Origin: Chryseobacterium mucoviscidosis
GTDB lineage: Bacteria > Bacteroidota > Bacteroidia > Flavobacteriales > Weeksellaceae
Direction: 5' to 3'
Length of the DNA: 64,000 nucleotides
Assembly (NCBI RefSeq): GCF_002177115.1
Contig: NZ_MVAG01000084.1
Span: forward strand, 1 to 64,000
Part shown: one piece after another, positions 19,559 to 29,583 of the stretch
Layout: each line of letters opens with the position of its first letter
How positions within the stretch are numbered: position 1 is the stretch's first letter
Notes under the pieces: generated by a model
What the model saw: the letters and a program-made list of their open reading frames with translations, nothing else
Databases searched by the model: none
Told to the model about the DNA's origin: nothing
Made by a program: the position numbers and the translations under genes

Positions 19559-21253
19559 TTAGTTTTGATTCCAGAATGGAGTAAATTGGTTTTTAACAAA
19601 AACCTGTGCTTGATTAATATTTGGAACATTTGAAGAGTTTCCAGTATATTCTGAAACAGGATAAATTAACCTATAAGGTTTATTTGGATAAATTGCATTA
19701 TCAGCGTTAGTAATTACTGGATAACCAGTTTTAAGGAAATTGATATATGTCTCAACTTGTCGTAAGTTTGCAAGTGATGCAAATCTTTGAAATTGAATAG
19801 CAGCAATTTTATCTGAAGATAAATTCCATCCAACAGAAGTTGTATTAATATTATTAATGTATGCAGTTGCTTGAGCAACTGTTAAGCCGTAAAACTGATA
19901 GGAATCTGTTATTGCAGCATTGTATTGTGTCTGTGCATTAAAGGTGAAATATTGTGGATATAATACTGCAGCTTCAGCTAATAATAACTTATTTTCAGCA
20001 CCTAAAGCTAAATAGCCATCCATGGCAGCACCAATTTCAGCAATTTTCGCTCCAGCAGAAGTATCACCATTTAACATTCCGTATATAAGATTATTACTTT
20101 CATCAGGATTTTGCCCTGTTGCTGGAGATGCTGTAGGAGGTGTAGGAGAAGGTAAATTCCCATTCCATTGACTACCAATAAATTTCCATCCAATAAAAGA
20201 ATACTGCCATTCAGTACTTCCCGCTGGTTTAGCTCCACCTTGACGAATTCCTGTAACAGAAGAGGCAGGCTGTTGCGCATTACTTGTAGAAAGCCTTCTG
20301 AACATTTGTGTACCACGAAGGTCTCTAGAAGCTATACCATACGAAGTTCCATTAACTGAGTTCGCGTAATATTGAGATGCTTTATACAATCTCCATCCAT
20401 TAATATTCAAAGCAGAACCTTGAAAATTTACAGAACCATAATTATTAAATAAGGGATTTGGTGTAGCAGAATTCTTATTACTGTATCCTGGATTTATTGT
20501 AACATCTGCTAAATAAAAATCATTAGGATTAGCCGTACCAAGACTTTGAAGTTGAGCATCAACAAAACTCTTTACGGAAGCTGTTGTGACTTTAGATTGT
20601 CTTAAAAGTATCTTTAATTTAACGTTTTTAGCAAATTTTTTCCAGCTTGCCATGTCTCCCCCAAAAATAATATCTTCCTGCGAAGTAACAACATTATCTC
20701 CATTTTGAACAGTTGCATCAATATCAGCAATGGCTTTATTAATCTCCTCAACTAAAGCTCTATAAATTGTTGCATCATCATCATATTTTGGAGTTAGATT
20801 ATTTTGACCTTTAAATGCTTCAGAATAAGGTGCGTCACCATAAAAATCTACAACATATTGTAACTGATAAGATTTCAGAATTCTTGCAATTGCTGAATGT
20901 AAAGGTAATGAGGCTCCTTTATCAATAATTCCCTGTAAATTATTTGCAGCATTATAACTACTTGTCCAGATTCCTGTTCCGAAAGTGTTACTTATATCTA
21001 GAGAATATTCTCTAGTTAAAGGGTTTCCAAAATAATAATAGTTACCAGCCCATGTATTTGTCCATACATTTGATAAAGAATTCATTGTTCCAGCTTGAGC
21101 AGCCATAACAAGATTTTCTGCCGCAGTTAAAGTTTGCCGTGGAGAAATTTCTGAAGGATCTACGTTATTTGGAGAAATATTATCATCTATCTCCCTACAA
21201 GAAGATATAAAAGCAGTAAGGACTATTGATGAATATAAAAATATTTTTTTCAT
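19559..21253 (-). CDS. SusD/RagB-family outer-membrane lipoprotein
   Basis: Second SusD homologue, about 564 aa from the chosen start (MKKIFLYSSIVLTAFISSCR), whose lipobox FISSC fits a lipoprotein. A start 24 nt further upstream is possible but overlaps the SusC stop and adds no signal character. The body resembles the SusD-like_2 protein at 14768-16192 in plan (YQLQYVVDFYGDAPYSEAFKGQNNLTPKYDDDATIY broken here as YVVDFYGDAPYSEAF and LTPKYDDDATIY) but is longer and more divergent. It starts 10 nt after its SusC partner. Confidence 0.88.
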   Translation of the reverse strand: MKKIFLYSSIVLTAFISSCREIDDNISPNNVDPSEISPRQTLTAAENLVMAAQAGTMNSLSNVWTNTWAGNYYYFGNPLTREYSLDISNTFGTGIWTSSYNAANNLQGIIDKGASLPLHSAIARILKSYQLQYVVDFYGDAPYSEAFKGQNNLTPKYDDDATIYRALVEEINKAIADIDATVQNGDNVVTSQEDIIFGGDMASWKKFAKNVKLKILLRQSKVTTASVKSFVDAQLQSLGTANPNDFYLADVTINPGYSNKNSATPNPLFNNYGSVNFQGSALNINGWRLYKASQYYANSVNGTSYGIASRDLRGTQMFRRLSTSNAQQPASSVTGIRQGGAKPAGSTEWQYSFIGWKFIGSQWNGNLPSPTPPTASPATGQNPDESNNLIYGMLNGDTSAGAKIAEIGAAMDGYLALGAENKLLLAEAAVLYPQYFTFNAQTQYNAAITDSYQFYGLTVAQATAYINNINTTSVGWNLSSDKIAAIQFQRFASLANLRQVETYINFLKTGYPVITNADNAIYPNKPYRLIYPVSEYTGNSSNVPNINQAQVFVKNQFTPFWNQN

Positions 21254-21263
21254 TTTTTTCTTA

Positions 21264-24227
21264 TTAAAAATTAACATTTACACTAAATCCGTAAGATTTT
21301 ATTGATGGATATTGTGACACTCCTGCATATCCCTGCGCATTACCCGTGCCTGTAGACGTTTCAGGATCTGCGTAATTTTTGTTTGAATCAGAATACTTTA
21401 CAAAAGGATTTCTGGCATGAACACCTAATGTAATACCTGTAAGTCCTGTATTTCTAAGCATTTCAGCAGAAAATGTGTAAGAAAGAGCTACTTCTCTTAA
21501 CTTAAAGTAAGAACCAGAGAAAACATGGTTAGAACCTACCGTATTAAATTGACTCTGATAGTAATATTCTACTCCGTCATATAACGCATTTCCTGTTACT
21601 CCAGAATATTGATAGTATACATCATTATTAGCAATATATTGACCATTAACCAAATAAGAAGAATTTGGCATAATAAATCCTGATTCTCGAACAAAATTTC
21701 CACTTTCTGGCAACGTACCATTAAATGCCATATTTTGAAGAATTTCAGTCGTCATCTTACCTCCAACTCTCCAGTCTGCAGTAGCAGTAAGCTTAAATCC
21801 TTTATAATTAATACTAGTATTAAAGCCCCAGAGATACCTTGGATTAGTTGATCCTAAATTTTGCAATGCAGAAGTAACAGTTGGTCTTCCAGTATTTCTA
21901 TCGACAATAATTCTTCCCTGATCATCACGTACAAAATCAGTCCCCATTAGTTGAAGACCTTTCATACCTTTGACAGCATATACTCCCACTAATGTCGAAC
22001 CACCTATTGCAACTCTATCTGTATCGGGCGTTACTTCTAATACTTCCATGGAATAAGTAGTGAGATTTGCCCCTATATCCCACCTGAAATCTTCACTTTT
22101 TAATGGAGTAACAGTAATATCTGCATCAATACCTCGGTTTCTTAGTTTACCAATATTTGTTCTTAACGTTGAAATACCAGATGCTATCGAAGTATTTGTA
22201 TCAGTAATCATATCTGTTGTATCATCCTGATAAACTGATCCGTTTAATAAAACCCTATTATTCCAAAATCCTAAAGATAAACCAAGTTCTTTTTTAGAAA
22301 CTTTTTCAGCACTAATATTATTAGATGTCTGTCCTGTAGGATTAACAAAACTTAATCCACCGCTCGCTGTGAATGGGAAACCAGAACCTAAACCAAAATA
22401 ATTTCTTATGCTGTAGACTCCGACTGAAGATGAATTTGCAGTACCACTAATATTTCCATATACTTTCATATAACTTAAAATTTTACCACCAAAATCAAAT
22501 GCTTTAGTCGGGATAAAACTTAAACCTACAGATGGAAAGAAATAGCTTCTTTCTTCTTTAGAAAGAACAGAATTCCATTCATTTCTTGCTGTACCTGTTA
22601 AATACAAATAATCTTTATACCCTAAATCTAAATTAGCAAAAACCGCTTGAGAATTATAAGACCCTCTCTGATTATCTAACCCATAAGGATTTGAAGGATT
22701 TGCCAAATTCCATACTTGATATAAACCTGGAATAATAATACCACTACCACCTGCACTTGTAGTATTATACGCAAAATTCTGAAAGTTATGACCTATATTT
22801 AATTTCATATTGATATCATCTGTAAGATCATAGTTAAAATTAACTAGTAAATCACCATAATATCTGTTTTGACTTGAGTTCGATTGAAAATAAGATGAAG
22901 CAATAGCCGCTGGTGCTGTATTTATTACACTAGACCATCCATCATTCCATTGATTACTAAAAGCACCGACATATTGGAAATTTGATCTATAAAGAACATC
23001 TATATTTTTGTTTATTTTATATCCAACGCTTCCAACTAAATTTAACCTATCAGTTGTAGTATTAAATCTTTGGTGTTTAATTGCCCAATAAGGATTTTGA
23101 TAGTAAATATTCCAAGCATATCCATTATCAGGATAATTCTTGTAAGCAGTAATAGGAATATCAACAGATGATTGTAACAAATCTTCATATAAACTACTGT
23201 CAGTAGTATTCGTTGTTTGACGTGTATAATTTACAATTGCATCAAAACTCCATTTACCAAACTTTGTCCCAGCTTTCAAAAAAGCTGACAATCTTTTTAA
23301 CTTATCGTCAGCAACTACGAACTCCCTTTGCAAATGATCTATAGACATTAATAAATAACTATTTTCATCACCTACGTTAGCAGTAACACCATTTTGCATA
23401 ATTACTCCTGTTTGAAAAAAATCTTTTACATTATTTTTTCCATACGGTGCGTAGGTTGACATAATTGAAGAAGGCTCATCCGCAGTTGGTGTATTATCAT
23501 CAATATTTACATCAATTTGCCCATCACCATTAACATCTGCTAAAGGAATACCATAAGCTACCATTTGACCTCCTAAAGAGCCATTAAATGGTGCTCCCCA
23601 AGATCCATTTTCAACGTTAATTTTTCCGCCATACCATCCTTGTCCATAATTCCTCTGTCTTTCAGGTGTATTTAATACAGATTCAAAATCAATAGAGCCA
23701 TTGTAAGTAACTCTCATTTTACCCTTATTCCCTCTTTTAGTCGTAACTAATACCACACCGTTTACACCATCAGACCCATAAAGTGCCGAAGCTTGAGAAC
23801 CTTTAAGAATATTCATAGATTCAATTAGTTCTGGTGCAAGTTGATTTAATGCAGCTGCTGACGAAATGACGTTATCAATTACTACCAATGCATTATTATT
23901 TCCCGTAAGAGACCTCATACCTCTAATCTGAATTTTCGGTGTACCTGTTACACTACTATTAGTATTTGTAATAGTTACCCCAGAAACTTTACCTTGAAGA
24001 GCTAATACTGCATTTGGATTTGATGCCGCTGTAATCTGATCACTGCTAACCACCTGTACAGCAGCAGTTTGAGCATCTGCTTTTTTCTTAAGCCCTAAGG
24101 CTCCAGTAATAACTACTTCACCAATGTTACCCTCCCTGATAGTATCATTTTTTCTTTTCTGTGCATTTACAAATGCAAAAGAAGATGATAAAACTACCAG
24201 TAGAACACTTGCTGTTAATTTCTTCAT
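21264..24227 (-). CDS. SusC/RagA-family TonB-linked outer-membrane transporter
   Basis: Second SusC homologue, 987 aa from MKKLTASVLLVVLSSSFAF; the longer start at 24287 would run through the -7 and -33 boxes and is rejected. The signal peptide is followed directly by the plug (GEVVITGALGLKKKADAQ, GKVSGVTI, GSQASALYGSDGVNGVVLV); as in its neighbour, no carboxypeptidase-like N-terminal domain is present. An aspartate-rich loop DVNGDGQIDVNIDDN near residues 250-265 looks like a calcium-binding site. The signal peptides of the two SusC proteins are nearly the same, suggesting duplication or a shared secretion constraint. Confidence 0.92.
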   Translation of the reverse strand: MKKLTASVLLVVLSSSFAFVNAQKRKNDTIREGNIGEVVITGALGLKKKADAQTAAVQVVSSDQITAASNPNAVLALQGKVSGVTITNTNSSVTGTPKIQIRGMRSLTGNNNALVVIDNVISSAAALNQLAPELIESMNILKGSQASALYGSDGVNGVVLVTTKRGNKGKMRVTYNGSIDFESVLNTPERQRNYGQGWYGGKINVENGSWGAPFNGSLGGQMVAYGIPLADVNGDGQIDVNIDDNTPTADEPSSIMSTYAPYGKNNVKDFFQTGVIMQNGVTANVGDENSYLLMSIDHLQREFVVADDKLKRLSAFLKAGTKFGKWSFDAIVNYTRQTTNTTDSSLYEDLLQSSVDIPITAYKNYPDNGYAWNIYYQNPYWAIKHQRFNTTTDRLNLVGSVGYKINKNIDVLYRSNFQYVGAFSNQWNDGWSSVINTAPAAIASSYFQSNSSQNRYYGDLLVNFNYDLTDDINMKLNIGHNFQNFAYNTTSAGGSGIIIPGLYQVWNLANPSNPYGLDNQRGSYNSQAVFANLDLGYKDYLYLTGTARNEWNSVLSKEERSYFFPSVGLSFIPTKAFDFGGKILSYMKVYGNISGTANSSSVGVYSIRNYFGLGSGFPFTASGGLSFVNPTGQTSNNISAEKVSKKELGLSLGFWNNRVLLNGSVYQDDTTDMITDTNTSIASGISTLRTNIGKLRNRGIDADITVTPLKSEDFRWDIGANLTTYSMEVLEVTPDTDRVAIGGSTLVGVYAVKGMKGLQLMGTDFVRDDQGRIIVDRNTGRPTVTSALQNLGSTNPRYLWGFNTSINYKGFKLTATADWRVGGKMTTEILQNMAFNGTLPESGNFVRESGFIMPNSSYLVNGQYIANNDVYYQYSGVTGNALYDGVEYYYQSQFNTVGSNHVFSGSYFKLREVALSYTFSAEMLRNTGLTGITLGVHARNPFVKYSDSNKNYADPETSTGTGNAQGYAGVSQYPSIKSYGFSVNVNF

Positions 24228-24256
24228 ATTTAAATTGATTATTTTTTTATTAATTG

Positions 24257-24288
24257 CAAATATGTAAAACTTTCTTAAAGTAACCAAA
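24257..24288 (-). promoter_or_regulatory. Promoter of the second SusCD operon
   Basis: Minus-strand TTTG (24285-24288), 20 nt, CATATTTG (24257-24264), 30 nt before the start codon at 24227. Confidence 0.7.
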
Positions 24289-24346
24289 TATTTTGTTAAA
24301 AATATTTAATATTGCATGTAATTATATTTAAGTTTCTAAATTTTTT

Positions 24347-24931
24347 ATGGATTTAATAAAAAAATGGTCGGTTTTTTATGTTGAAGCAGGGTGTGATGAA
24401 GTAGGTCGTGGCTGTTTATCCGGACCTGTGGTAGCTGCTGCAGTGATTTTAGATGAAAATTTTAACCAAAATTTGGTTAACGATTCCAAAAAGTTAAATT
24501 TTAAGACGAGAATGGATCTTGACAGCTACATCAAAGATAATGTAAAAGATTACGCAATTGCAGAACTTTCTCCTGCTTTTATAGACCAGCACAATATACT
24601 GAATGCAAGTATCCATGCTATGCATCAGGCTTTAGATAAATTAACAATGAGACCGGAACTGATTTTAGTTGATGGGAATAGATTTCATCCTTATAATTTT
24701 ATTCCTCATGAATGTATTATCAAAGGAGATTCTAAAGTATTGTCTATTGCTGCGGCTTCTATTTTAGCAAAAAATTACAGAGACAAATTAATGATTGAGC
24801 TTCATGAAGAACATCCCGAATACGGCTGGAACACAAACTTTGGCTATGCTACTAAAAAACATCAGGAAGCGCTGATAAAATTCGGATCGACAAAATATCA
24901 CAGACAGTCTTTCAGGTTGAAATATGACTAA
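24347..24931 (+). CDS. rnhB: Ribonuclease HII
   Basis: Cleaves the RNA strand of RNA-DNA hybrids and removes misincorporated ribonucleotides. 194 aa, a normal length. The acidic catalytic residues are visible in CDEVGRG (Asp/Glu), VDGN and IKGDSKVLSIAAASILAK. Single gene, divergent from the SusCD operon, and closed by a strong terminator. Confidence 0.95.
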   Translation: MDLIKKWSVFYVEAGCDEVGRGCLSGPVVAAAVILDENFNQNLVNDSKKLNFKTRMDLDSYIKDNVKDYAIAELSPAFIDQHNILNASIHAMHQALDKLTMRPELILVDGNRFHPYNFIPHECIIKGDSKVLSIAAASILAKNYRDKLMIELHEEHPEYGWNTNFGYATKKHQEALIKFGSTKYHRQSFRLKYD

Positions 24932-24953
24932 TATTGAAGATTTGAAGTAAAAA

Positions 24954-24987
24954 AGAGAGGCAAAATTAAATTTACCTCTCTTTTTTT
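24954..24987 (+). terminator. Terminator of rnhB
   Basis: AGAGAGG (24954-24960) pairs with CCTCTCT (24975-24981), followed by a run of T. Confidence 0.85.
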
Positions 24988-25002
24988 GTATTATAGAAAA
25001 TT

Positions 25003-26823
25003 TTATTTTTTCTTTCTCTGTTGCTGTTGCACATTTTGCTGCTCCTGAGCTTTCTCCATCATCTCTCTCATACGCTTCTGGAATTTCCCTTCTGTTTTAG
25101 GCTTTTCTTTATTTGCCTGAATCTGCGCATGGATTTTCTTCTCATCCAGAATTACATATTTAATCACTAATATAATTAAGATGTTAATAGCATTCGATAC
25201 GAAATAATACCAGGAAAGACCGGATGCAGACGTATTTAAGAAGAATAAGAAGGTAACCGGGAAGATATACATTAAGACCTTCATATTTGGCATACCTTCC
25301 TGTTGTGGCTGCTGCATATTTCCTGAAGTCATTACGGTGTAAATTAAGATCACCACGGTACAGGCCAAAGCGAAAACACTTAAATGGTCTCCAAGGAAAG
25401 GAACTTTAAAAGGCAATTTTATCAAATCATCATAAGCCGTTAAATCTTTTGCAAACCAGAATCCTTTACCTCTAAGATCAATAAAGTTCGGAAAGAAACG
25501 GAATAACGCATAGAAAATAGGAATCTGCACCAACGCCGGCAAACATCCCGCCATCTGATTAACTCCGGCTTTTCGATAGACCTCCATTGTTGCCTGCTGC
25601 TTTTTCATCGGATCTGCATCCTTAAATTTGGCATTTACCTCATCAATTTCCGGACGGATTACTCTCATCATCGCGCTCAATTTGTGCTGTTTGTACATAA
25701 TTGGCGATAAGATTAACTTCACAATAATTGTCATTAAGAAAATTACCCAACCTGCAGATAATCCCCAACCAGCAATTATACTGTAAAGCCACATAAAGAA
25801 ATAACGGTTCATCCATCCGATGAAAGACCATCCTAAAGGAAGAATTTCATCAAAGTTTTTATCATACGTTTTTAATAATGGTAAATCCAAAGGCATAAAG
25901 TACCATGTGAAATCCTGATTCAGTTCACTTCCTGTCATCTGAACAAAACCTTCATAGTTTAATTTTTTCAGATATTCTCCTTCTTCAATCGCTTCCTGAT
26001 TTCCTTTGCTTTGGGTAAATCCTGTTTTAGATTCAATTACAGAAGCGAAGAACTGCTGTTTAACCCCGATCCAGTTAAGCGTTTCTTTGTCCTCAGTCAT
26101 CGTTGTTCTTCCATCATAATCATAGTCTTTATAATTATTGAAAGCATATGAGAATTCTGAGTGAGACTGTTCCTGCGCTCTACCCTTTTCAAGGTTACGT
26201 ACGCTGTAATCCCAAATGAAATCTGCCTTATTGTCGGAAGTAATTTTAGCAAGTCCCTGTGTTCTTACTTTAAAATCCAGAGCATACTGATCTTTCAGTT
26301 CTGCTTTTGGATTATTATTTAATGAATATACAAACTGAATAACAGCACCATTATAATTTGCCGTTAAAGTCGCAACATTTCCATTGACAACAGGAGCAAA
26401 AACTAAATCTTTAGTATTGATAATTTTTCCCGTTTTATCTTTAAACTGAAAACCGTAGTTGGAGTTATTTTTCGTGATCAGGTAAAGCGGAAGATCTGCA
26501 TTATCTGTTTTATAATCGTATGCTTTGTATTTTGCAAGTTCCACTTTAGAAACCTGCCCTCCTAAACTGTTAAATTCAATTTTCAATTCATTATTCGCCA
26601 GAGTTACCGTCTGAATTGAACCGGGAGTTACATTTGGATTGATATTGGTTGCCTGAGTCTGTTTTACGGCATTTTTAGCCTGTTCAGTTTTCTGCTGCTG
26701 AGCTTTTACTGCATCTTCTTTCGATTGTTTGTTTTGGAAATAAAACATGAAGCCGAAAAGAACTAAGCATAAAACCGCAAAACTAATAATCTGACTTTTA
26801 TCGAGTCCGTTGTTCTGTTGCAT
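25003..26823 (-). CDS. yidC: Membrane protein insertase YidC
   Basis: Inserts and folds inner-membrane proteins, alone or with SecYEG. 606 aa: N-terminal TM (ISFAVLCLVLFGFMFYF), a large periplasmic domain (about 60-330), then the conserved five-TM insertase core (GWSFIGWMNRYFFMWLY, MAGCLPALVQIPIFYALFRF, FLFFLNTSASGLSWYYFVSN) and a basic, Gln/Lys-rich cytoplasmic tail. A minus-strand TATTTTTG (26891-26898) may be its -7 box. It lies downstream of pyrG but a strong terminator separates them. Confidence 0.95.
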   Translation of the reverse strand: MQQNNGLDKSQIISFAVLCLVLFGFMFYFQNKQSKEDAVKAQQQKTEQAKNAVKQTQATNINPNVTPGSIQTVTLANNELKIEFNSLGGQVSKVELAKYKAYDYKTDNADLPLYLITKNNSNYGFQFKDKTGKIINTKDLVFAPVVNGNVATLTANYNGAVIQFVYSLNNNPKAELKDQYALDFKVRTQGLAKITSDNKADFIWDYSVRNLEKGRAQEQSHSEFSYAFNNYKDYDYDGRTTMTEDKETLNWIGVKQQFFASVIESKTGFTQSKGNQEAIEEGEYLKKLNYEGFVQMTGSELNQDFTWYFMPLDLPLLKTYDKNFDEILPLGWSFIGWMNRYFFMWLYSIIAGWGLSAGWVIFLMTIIVKLILSPIMYKQHKLSAMMRVIRPEIDEVNAKFKDADPMKKQQATMEVYRKAGVNQMAGCLPALVQIPIFYALFRFFPNFIDLRGKGFWFAKDLTAYDDLIKLPFKVPFLGDHLSVFALACTVVILIYTVMTSGNMQQPQQEGMPNMKVLMYIFPVTFLFFLNTSASGLSWYYFVSNAINILIILVIKYVILDEKKIHAQIQANKEKPKTEGKFQKRMREMMEKAQEQQNVQQQQRKKK

Positions 26824-26941
26824 TTTATCTTTAATTAAAATTTTTACCTATTAAATAATATATAGTAAACGCTATACATTTTCGAGTCGACAAAAATACT
26901 GTTTTTTTATCAAAACTCTATGCTATAATATATTACTATAT

Positions 26942-26979
26942 AATAAACTCAGGCTGAGAATAATCAGTCTGAGTTTATT
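26942..26979 (-). terminator. Terminator of pyrG
   Basis: A 16-bp stem: AATAAACTCAGGCTGA (26942-26957) against TCAGTCTGAGTTTATT (26964-26979), one G-U pair, 6-nt loop. Confidence 0.75.
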
Positions 26980-27006
26980 TATGACGTTTGTAATTTTTAA
27001 ATTACT

Positions 27007-28614
27007 TTATTTTGAAGTACAAGCTTTAATAAAAGCTCTGAATAAAGGATGCGGCGTAGCCACCGTACTTTTGTATTCAGGGTGATACTGAACGCCTACA
27101 TAGAAAGGGTGATCCGGCATTTCCAACGCTTCAACTAATCCTGTTTCAGGGTTTGTTCCCGTTGCTAAGAAACCGTTTTTCTCGAATTCTCCAATGTAAT
27201 CGCTGTTGAATTCATATCTGTGACGGTGTCTTTCCGTAATATTTTTTGCTCCGTAGATTTCGTTTAATTTAGAACCGTTTTTCAGGGAACACTTCCATGC
27301 TCCAAGACGCATTGTTCCCCCTTTGTCTACTACATTTTTCTGTTCTTCCATTAAAGAAATTACAGGATGCTCCGTAGAAGTATCGAATTCCATAGAATTT
27401 GCTTTAGTGTACCCTAAAACATTTCTAGCGAATTCAATCGTCATGATCTGCATTCCCAAACAAATTCCCAACATCGGAATTTTATTTTCTCTTGCATATT
27501 GAGCCGTAAGAACTTTTCCTTCAATTCCTCTATCTCCGAATCCCGGTGCAACCAAAATCCCACTCACTCCGGATAAAGTTTCTTTAATATTTTCAGCCGT
27601 TAAATCTCCACTGTACACCCATCTGATCTTCACTTCCGTTTCAAGATCTGCTCCAGCATGTTTGAAAGCCTCAGCAATGGAAATATATGAATCCTGAAGA
27701 GAAACATATTTTCCAACCAACGCAATTTCGATAGATTTTTTAGGATTCTGGAATTTTTTAAGGAATGACTTCCAGTCTTTAAGATCCGCTTCTTTATCAC
27801 TTTTCAGATCCAATTCTTTAAGAACCACATCATCAAAGTTTTGTTTCTGAAGGTACATTGGAACTTCATAAATTGTATCTAAATCTTTACATTCAATTAC
27901 ATTATCTAAAGGAACGTTACAGAACTGAGCCAGTTTAGCTCTCTGATCTTTCGGGATCTTATGTTCCGTACGGCAAACCAAAACATCCGCCATAATTCCG
28001 CTCTCCATTAACTGACGAACAGAATGTTGAGAAGGTTTTGTTTTTAATTCTCCACTTGAAGCCAGATATGGCAATAAAGTAAGGTGAATTACCATAGAAT
28101 TATTTTCACCCAACTCCCATTTCAACTGACGAACCGTTTCAATGTAAGGTAAAGATTCGATATCTCCCACAGTTCCACCGATTTCTGTAATGATGATATC
28201 GTAGTTCTGTTTGGATAAGATTTTAATTCTGCGTTTGATTTCGTTCGTAATATGAGGAATTACCTGAACCGTTTTTCCAAGAAAATCTCCTTTTCTTTCC
28301 TTTTCGATTACCGTCTGGTAAATTTTTCCTGTTGTAACGTTGTTGTTTTGGGAAGTCGGCGCATCAAGATAACGCTCATAGTGTCCTAAATCCAGATCCG
28401 TCTCCGCACCATCTTCGGTTACGTAGCATTCTCCGTGTTCGTAAGGATTCAAAGTTCCCGGATCGATATTGATATAAGGATCAAGCTTTTGAATAGTTAC
28501 GTTGAAACCACGCGATTTTAGTAGAAGTCCAAGAGAAGCTGAAACGATTCCCTTTCCCAAAGATGAAGTTACACCTCCTGTCACAAAGATGTACTTTGTA
28601 TTCTTTTTACTCAT
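27007..28614 (-). CDS. pyrG: CTP synthase
   Basis: Converts UTP to CTP with glutamine and ATP, last step of de novo pyrimidine nucleotide synthesis. 535 aa from MSKKNTKYIFVTGGVTSSLG: N-terminal synthetase domain with the GGVTSSLGKG P-loop, C-terminal class I glutamine amidotransferase with nucleophile Cys in GICLGMQ and the HPEY His/Glu. An 18-nt longer start at 28632 would lie inside the -7 box (28630-28637), so 28614 is preferred. Confidence 0.96.
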   Translation of the reverse strand: MSKKNTKYIFVTGGVTSSLGKGIVSASLGLLLKSRGFNVTIQKLDPYINIDPGTLNPYEHGECYVTEDGAETDLDLGHYERYLDAPTSQNNNVTTGKIYQTVIEKERKGDFLGKTVQVIPHITNEIKRRIKILSKQNYDIIITEIGGTVGDIESLPYIETVRQLKWELGENNSMVIHLTLLPYLASSGELKTKPSQHSVRQLMESGIMADVLVCRTEHKIPKDQRAKLAQFCNVPLDNVIECKDLDTIYEVPMYLQKQNFDDVVLKELDLKSDKEADLKDWKSFLKKFQNPKKSIEIALVGKYVSLQDSYISIAEAFKHAGADLETEVKIRWVYSGDLTAENIKETLSGVSGILVAPGFGDRGIEGKVLTAQYARENKIPMLGICLGMQIMTIEFARNVLGYTKANSMEFDTSTEHPVISLMEEQKNVVDKGGTMRLGAWKCSLKNGSKLNEIYGAKNITERHRHRYEFNSDYIGEFEKNGFLATGTNPETGLVEALEMPDHPFYVGVQYHPEYKSTVATPHPLFRAFIKACTSK

Positions 28615-28629
28615 TAGATTAGGTTTGTG

Positions 28630-28660
28630 CAAAGTTAGGGGAAAAAGAAATACAAAGCAA
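28630..28660 (-). promoter_or_regulatory. Promoter of pyrG
   Basis: Minus-strand TTG (28658-28660), 20 nt, TAACTTTG (28630-28637), which matches the flavobacterial consensus. Confidence 0.65.
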
Positions 28661-28687
28661 TTTCATTTTAGAATTTTAAATTTTGTT

Positions 28688-28872
28688 TTGGATAATCGCA
28701 AAGCCACAAAGGTTTATTATTACATGCGTACCATGTACAAGGCGCAAGGATTTTATCGTTGATAAAATTTAACAGTCAATATTTTTCATTAGTCTTAATT
28801 GAAAATCTTTGATTTTCTTGCGCCTTAAAAACAATTTAGTTTATAAAGTCTTGCGTCTTTGCGATTATCCAA
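28688..28872. repeat. Nested palindromic intergenic element (~185 bp)
   Basis: Outer arms TTGGATAATCGCAAAG (28688-28703) and CTTTGCGATTATCCAA (28857-28872) are perfect inverted repeats; inner arms AAGGCGCAAG (28739-28748) and CTTGCGCCTT (28817-28826) are also perfect. A further small hairpin, ATTTTATC-GTT-GATAAAAT, sits inside. No coding sequence. It resembles a MITE- or REP-like intergenic unit; no second copy is in this window. Confidence 0.65.
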
Positions 28873-28874
28873 TA

Positions 28875-28903
28875 AAAAAGGTTTCCAAAACTGAAAACCT
28901 TCT
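28875..28903 (-). terminator. Terminator of the YceI-family gene
   Basis: AAGGTTT (28879-28885) and AAACCTT (28895-28901) form a stem followed by T-run on the minus strand. Confidence 0.75.
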
Positions 28904-28926
28904 ATTAATATTTATAATTGTACAAA

Positions 28927-29496
28927 TTATATTTTTACCATTTCAAAATACAGATTAACATCTACTTCTTTAGCAACTCCAGTTCCTGTAGGATCATATT
29001 TGATATCATAATCCAAACGGTTTATGGTAAAATTTGCCTGAAATCCCATTACTTCTTTTCCCTGTTGATTTTTCGCTATTCCACCGAAAGTTACCGGAAC
29101 AGAGATATCTCTGGTTACGTCTTTTATAGTTAATTTCCCTTTTAGAGTGTAGGTATTATTTTTATCCTTCTTCATAGACGTCGTTACGAAACTCATCGTC
29201 GGATATTTTTCTGCACTAAAAAAATCTTCGCTTTTCAAATGCTTATCTCTCATTTCAACCCCTGTATTAATGGTATTTACCTCAACTGTAAAATTCAGGT
29301 CTGCATTTTCTAAAGTATTGCCCTTTGTGGAAGCCTTCCCGTCAAACTTATCAAATCTTCCCTGCACAAAGCTGATTCCCATATGTTTGATGTTGAAATT
29401 AACAGAAGAATGCATCGGATCTACCGCCCAGTCTGTCTGCGCAAAACTGAAAACACTTAGTAATGTAAATACAAAGGTTAAAAGTAATTTTTTCAT
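28927..29496 (-). CDS. YceI-family periplasmic lipid-binding protein
   Basis: About 189 aa from MKKLLLTFVFTLLSVFSFAQ, a clear Sec signal peptide cut after FAQ; a start 57 nt upstream adds a non-signal stretch and is rejected. YceI proteins are extended lipocalin-like barrels that bind polyisoprenoids. Family marks are TDWAVDPMHSSVNFNIKHMG near the mature N-terminus and ITRLDYDI-like NRLDYDIKYDPTGTG near the end. Stand-alone gene; no partner such as a cytochrome b561 is near. Confidence 0.9.
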   Translation of the reverse strand: MKKLLLTFVFTLLSVFSFAQTDWAVDPMHSSVNFNIKHMGISFVQGRFDKFDGKASTKGNTLENADLNFTVEVNTINTGVEMRDKHLKSEDFFSAEKYPTMSFVTTSMKKDKNNTYTLKGKLTIKDVTRDISVPVTFGGIAKNQQGKEVMGFQANFTINRLDYDIKYDPTGTGVAKEVDVNLYFEMVKI

Positions 29497-29583
29497 TGTA
29501 TAATATTTTGAATTAATTCTAAAGTAAAAGTAATCTATTATAACGTAAAACAAGCCCTGATTAGTTTTCCGATTTTGTTAAAA

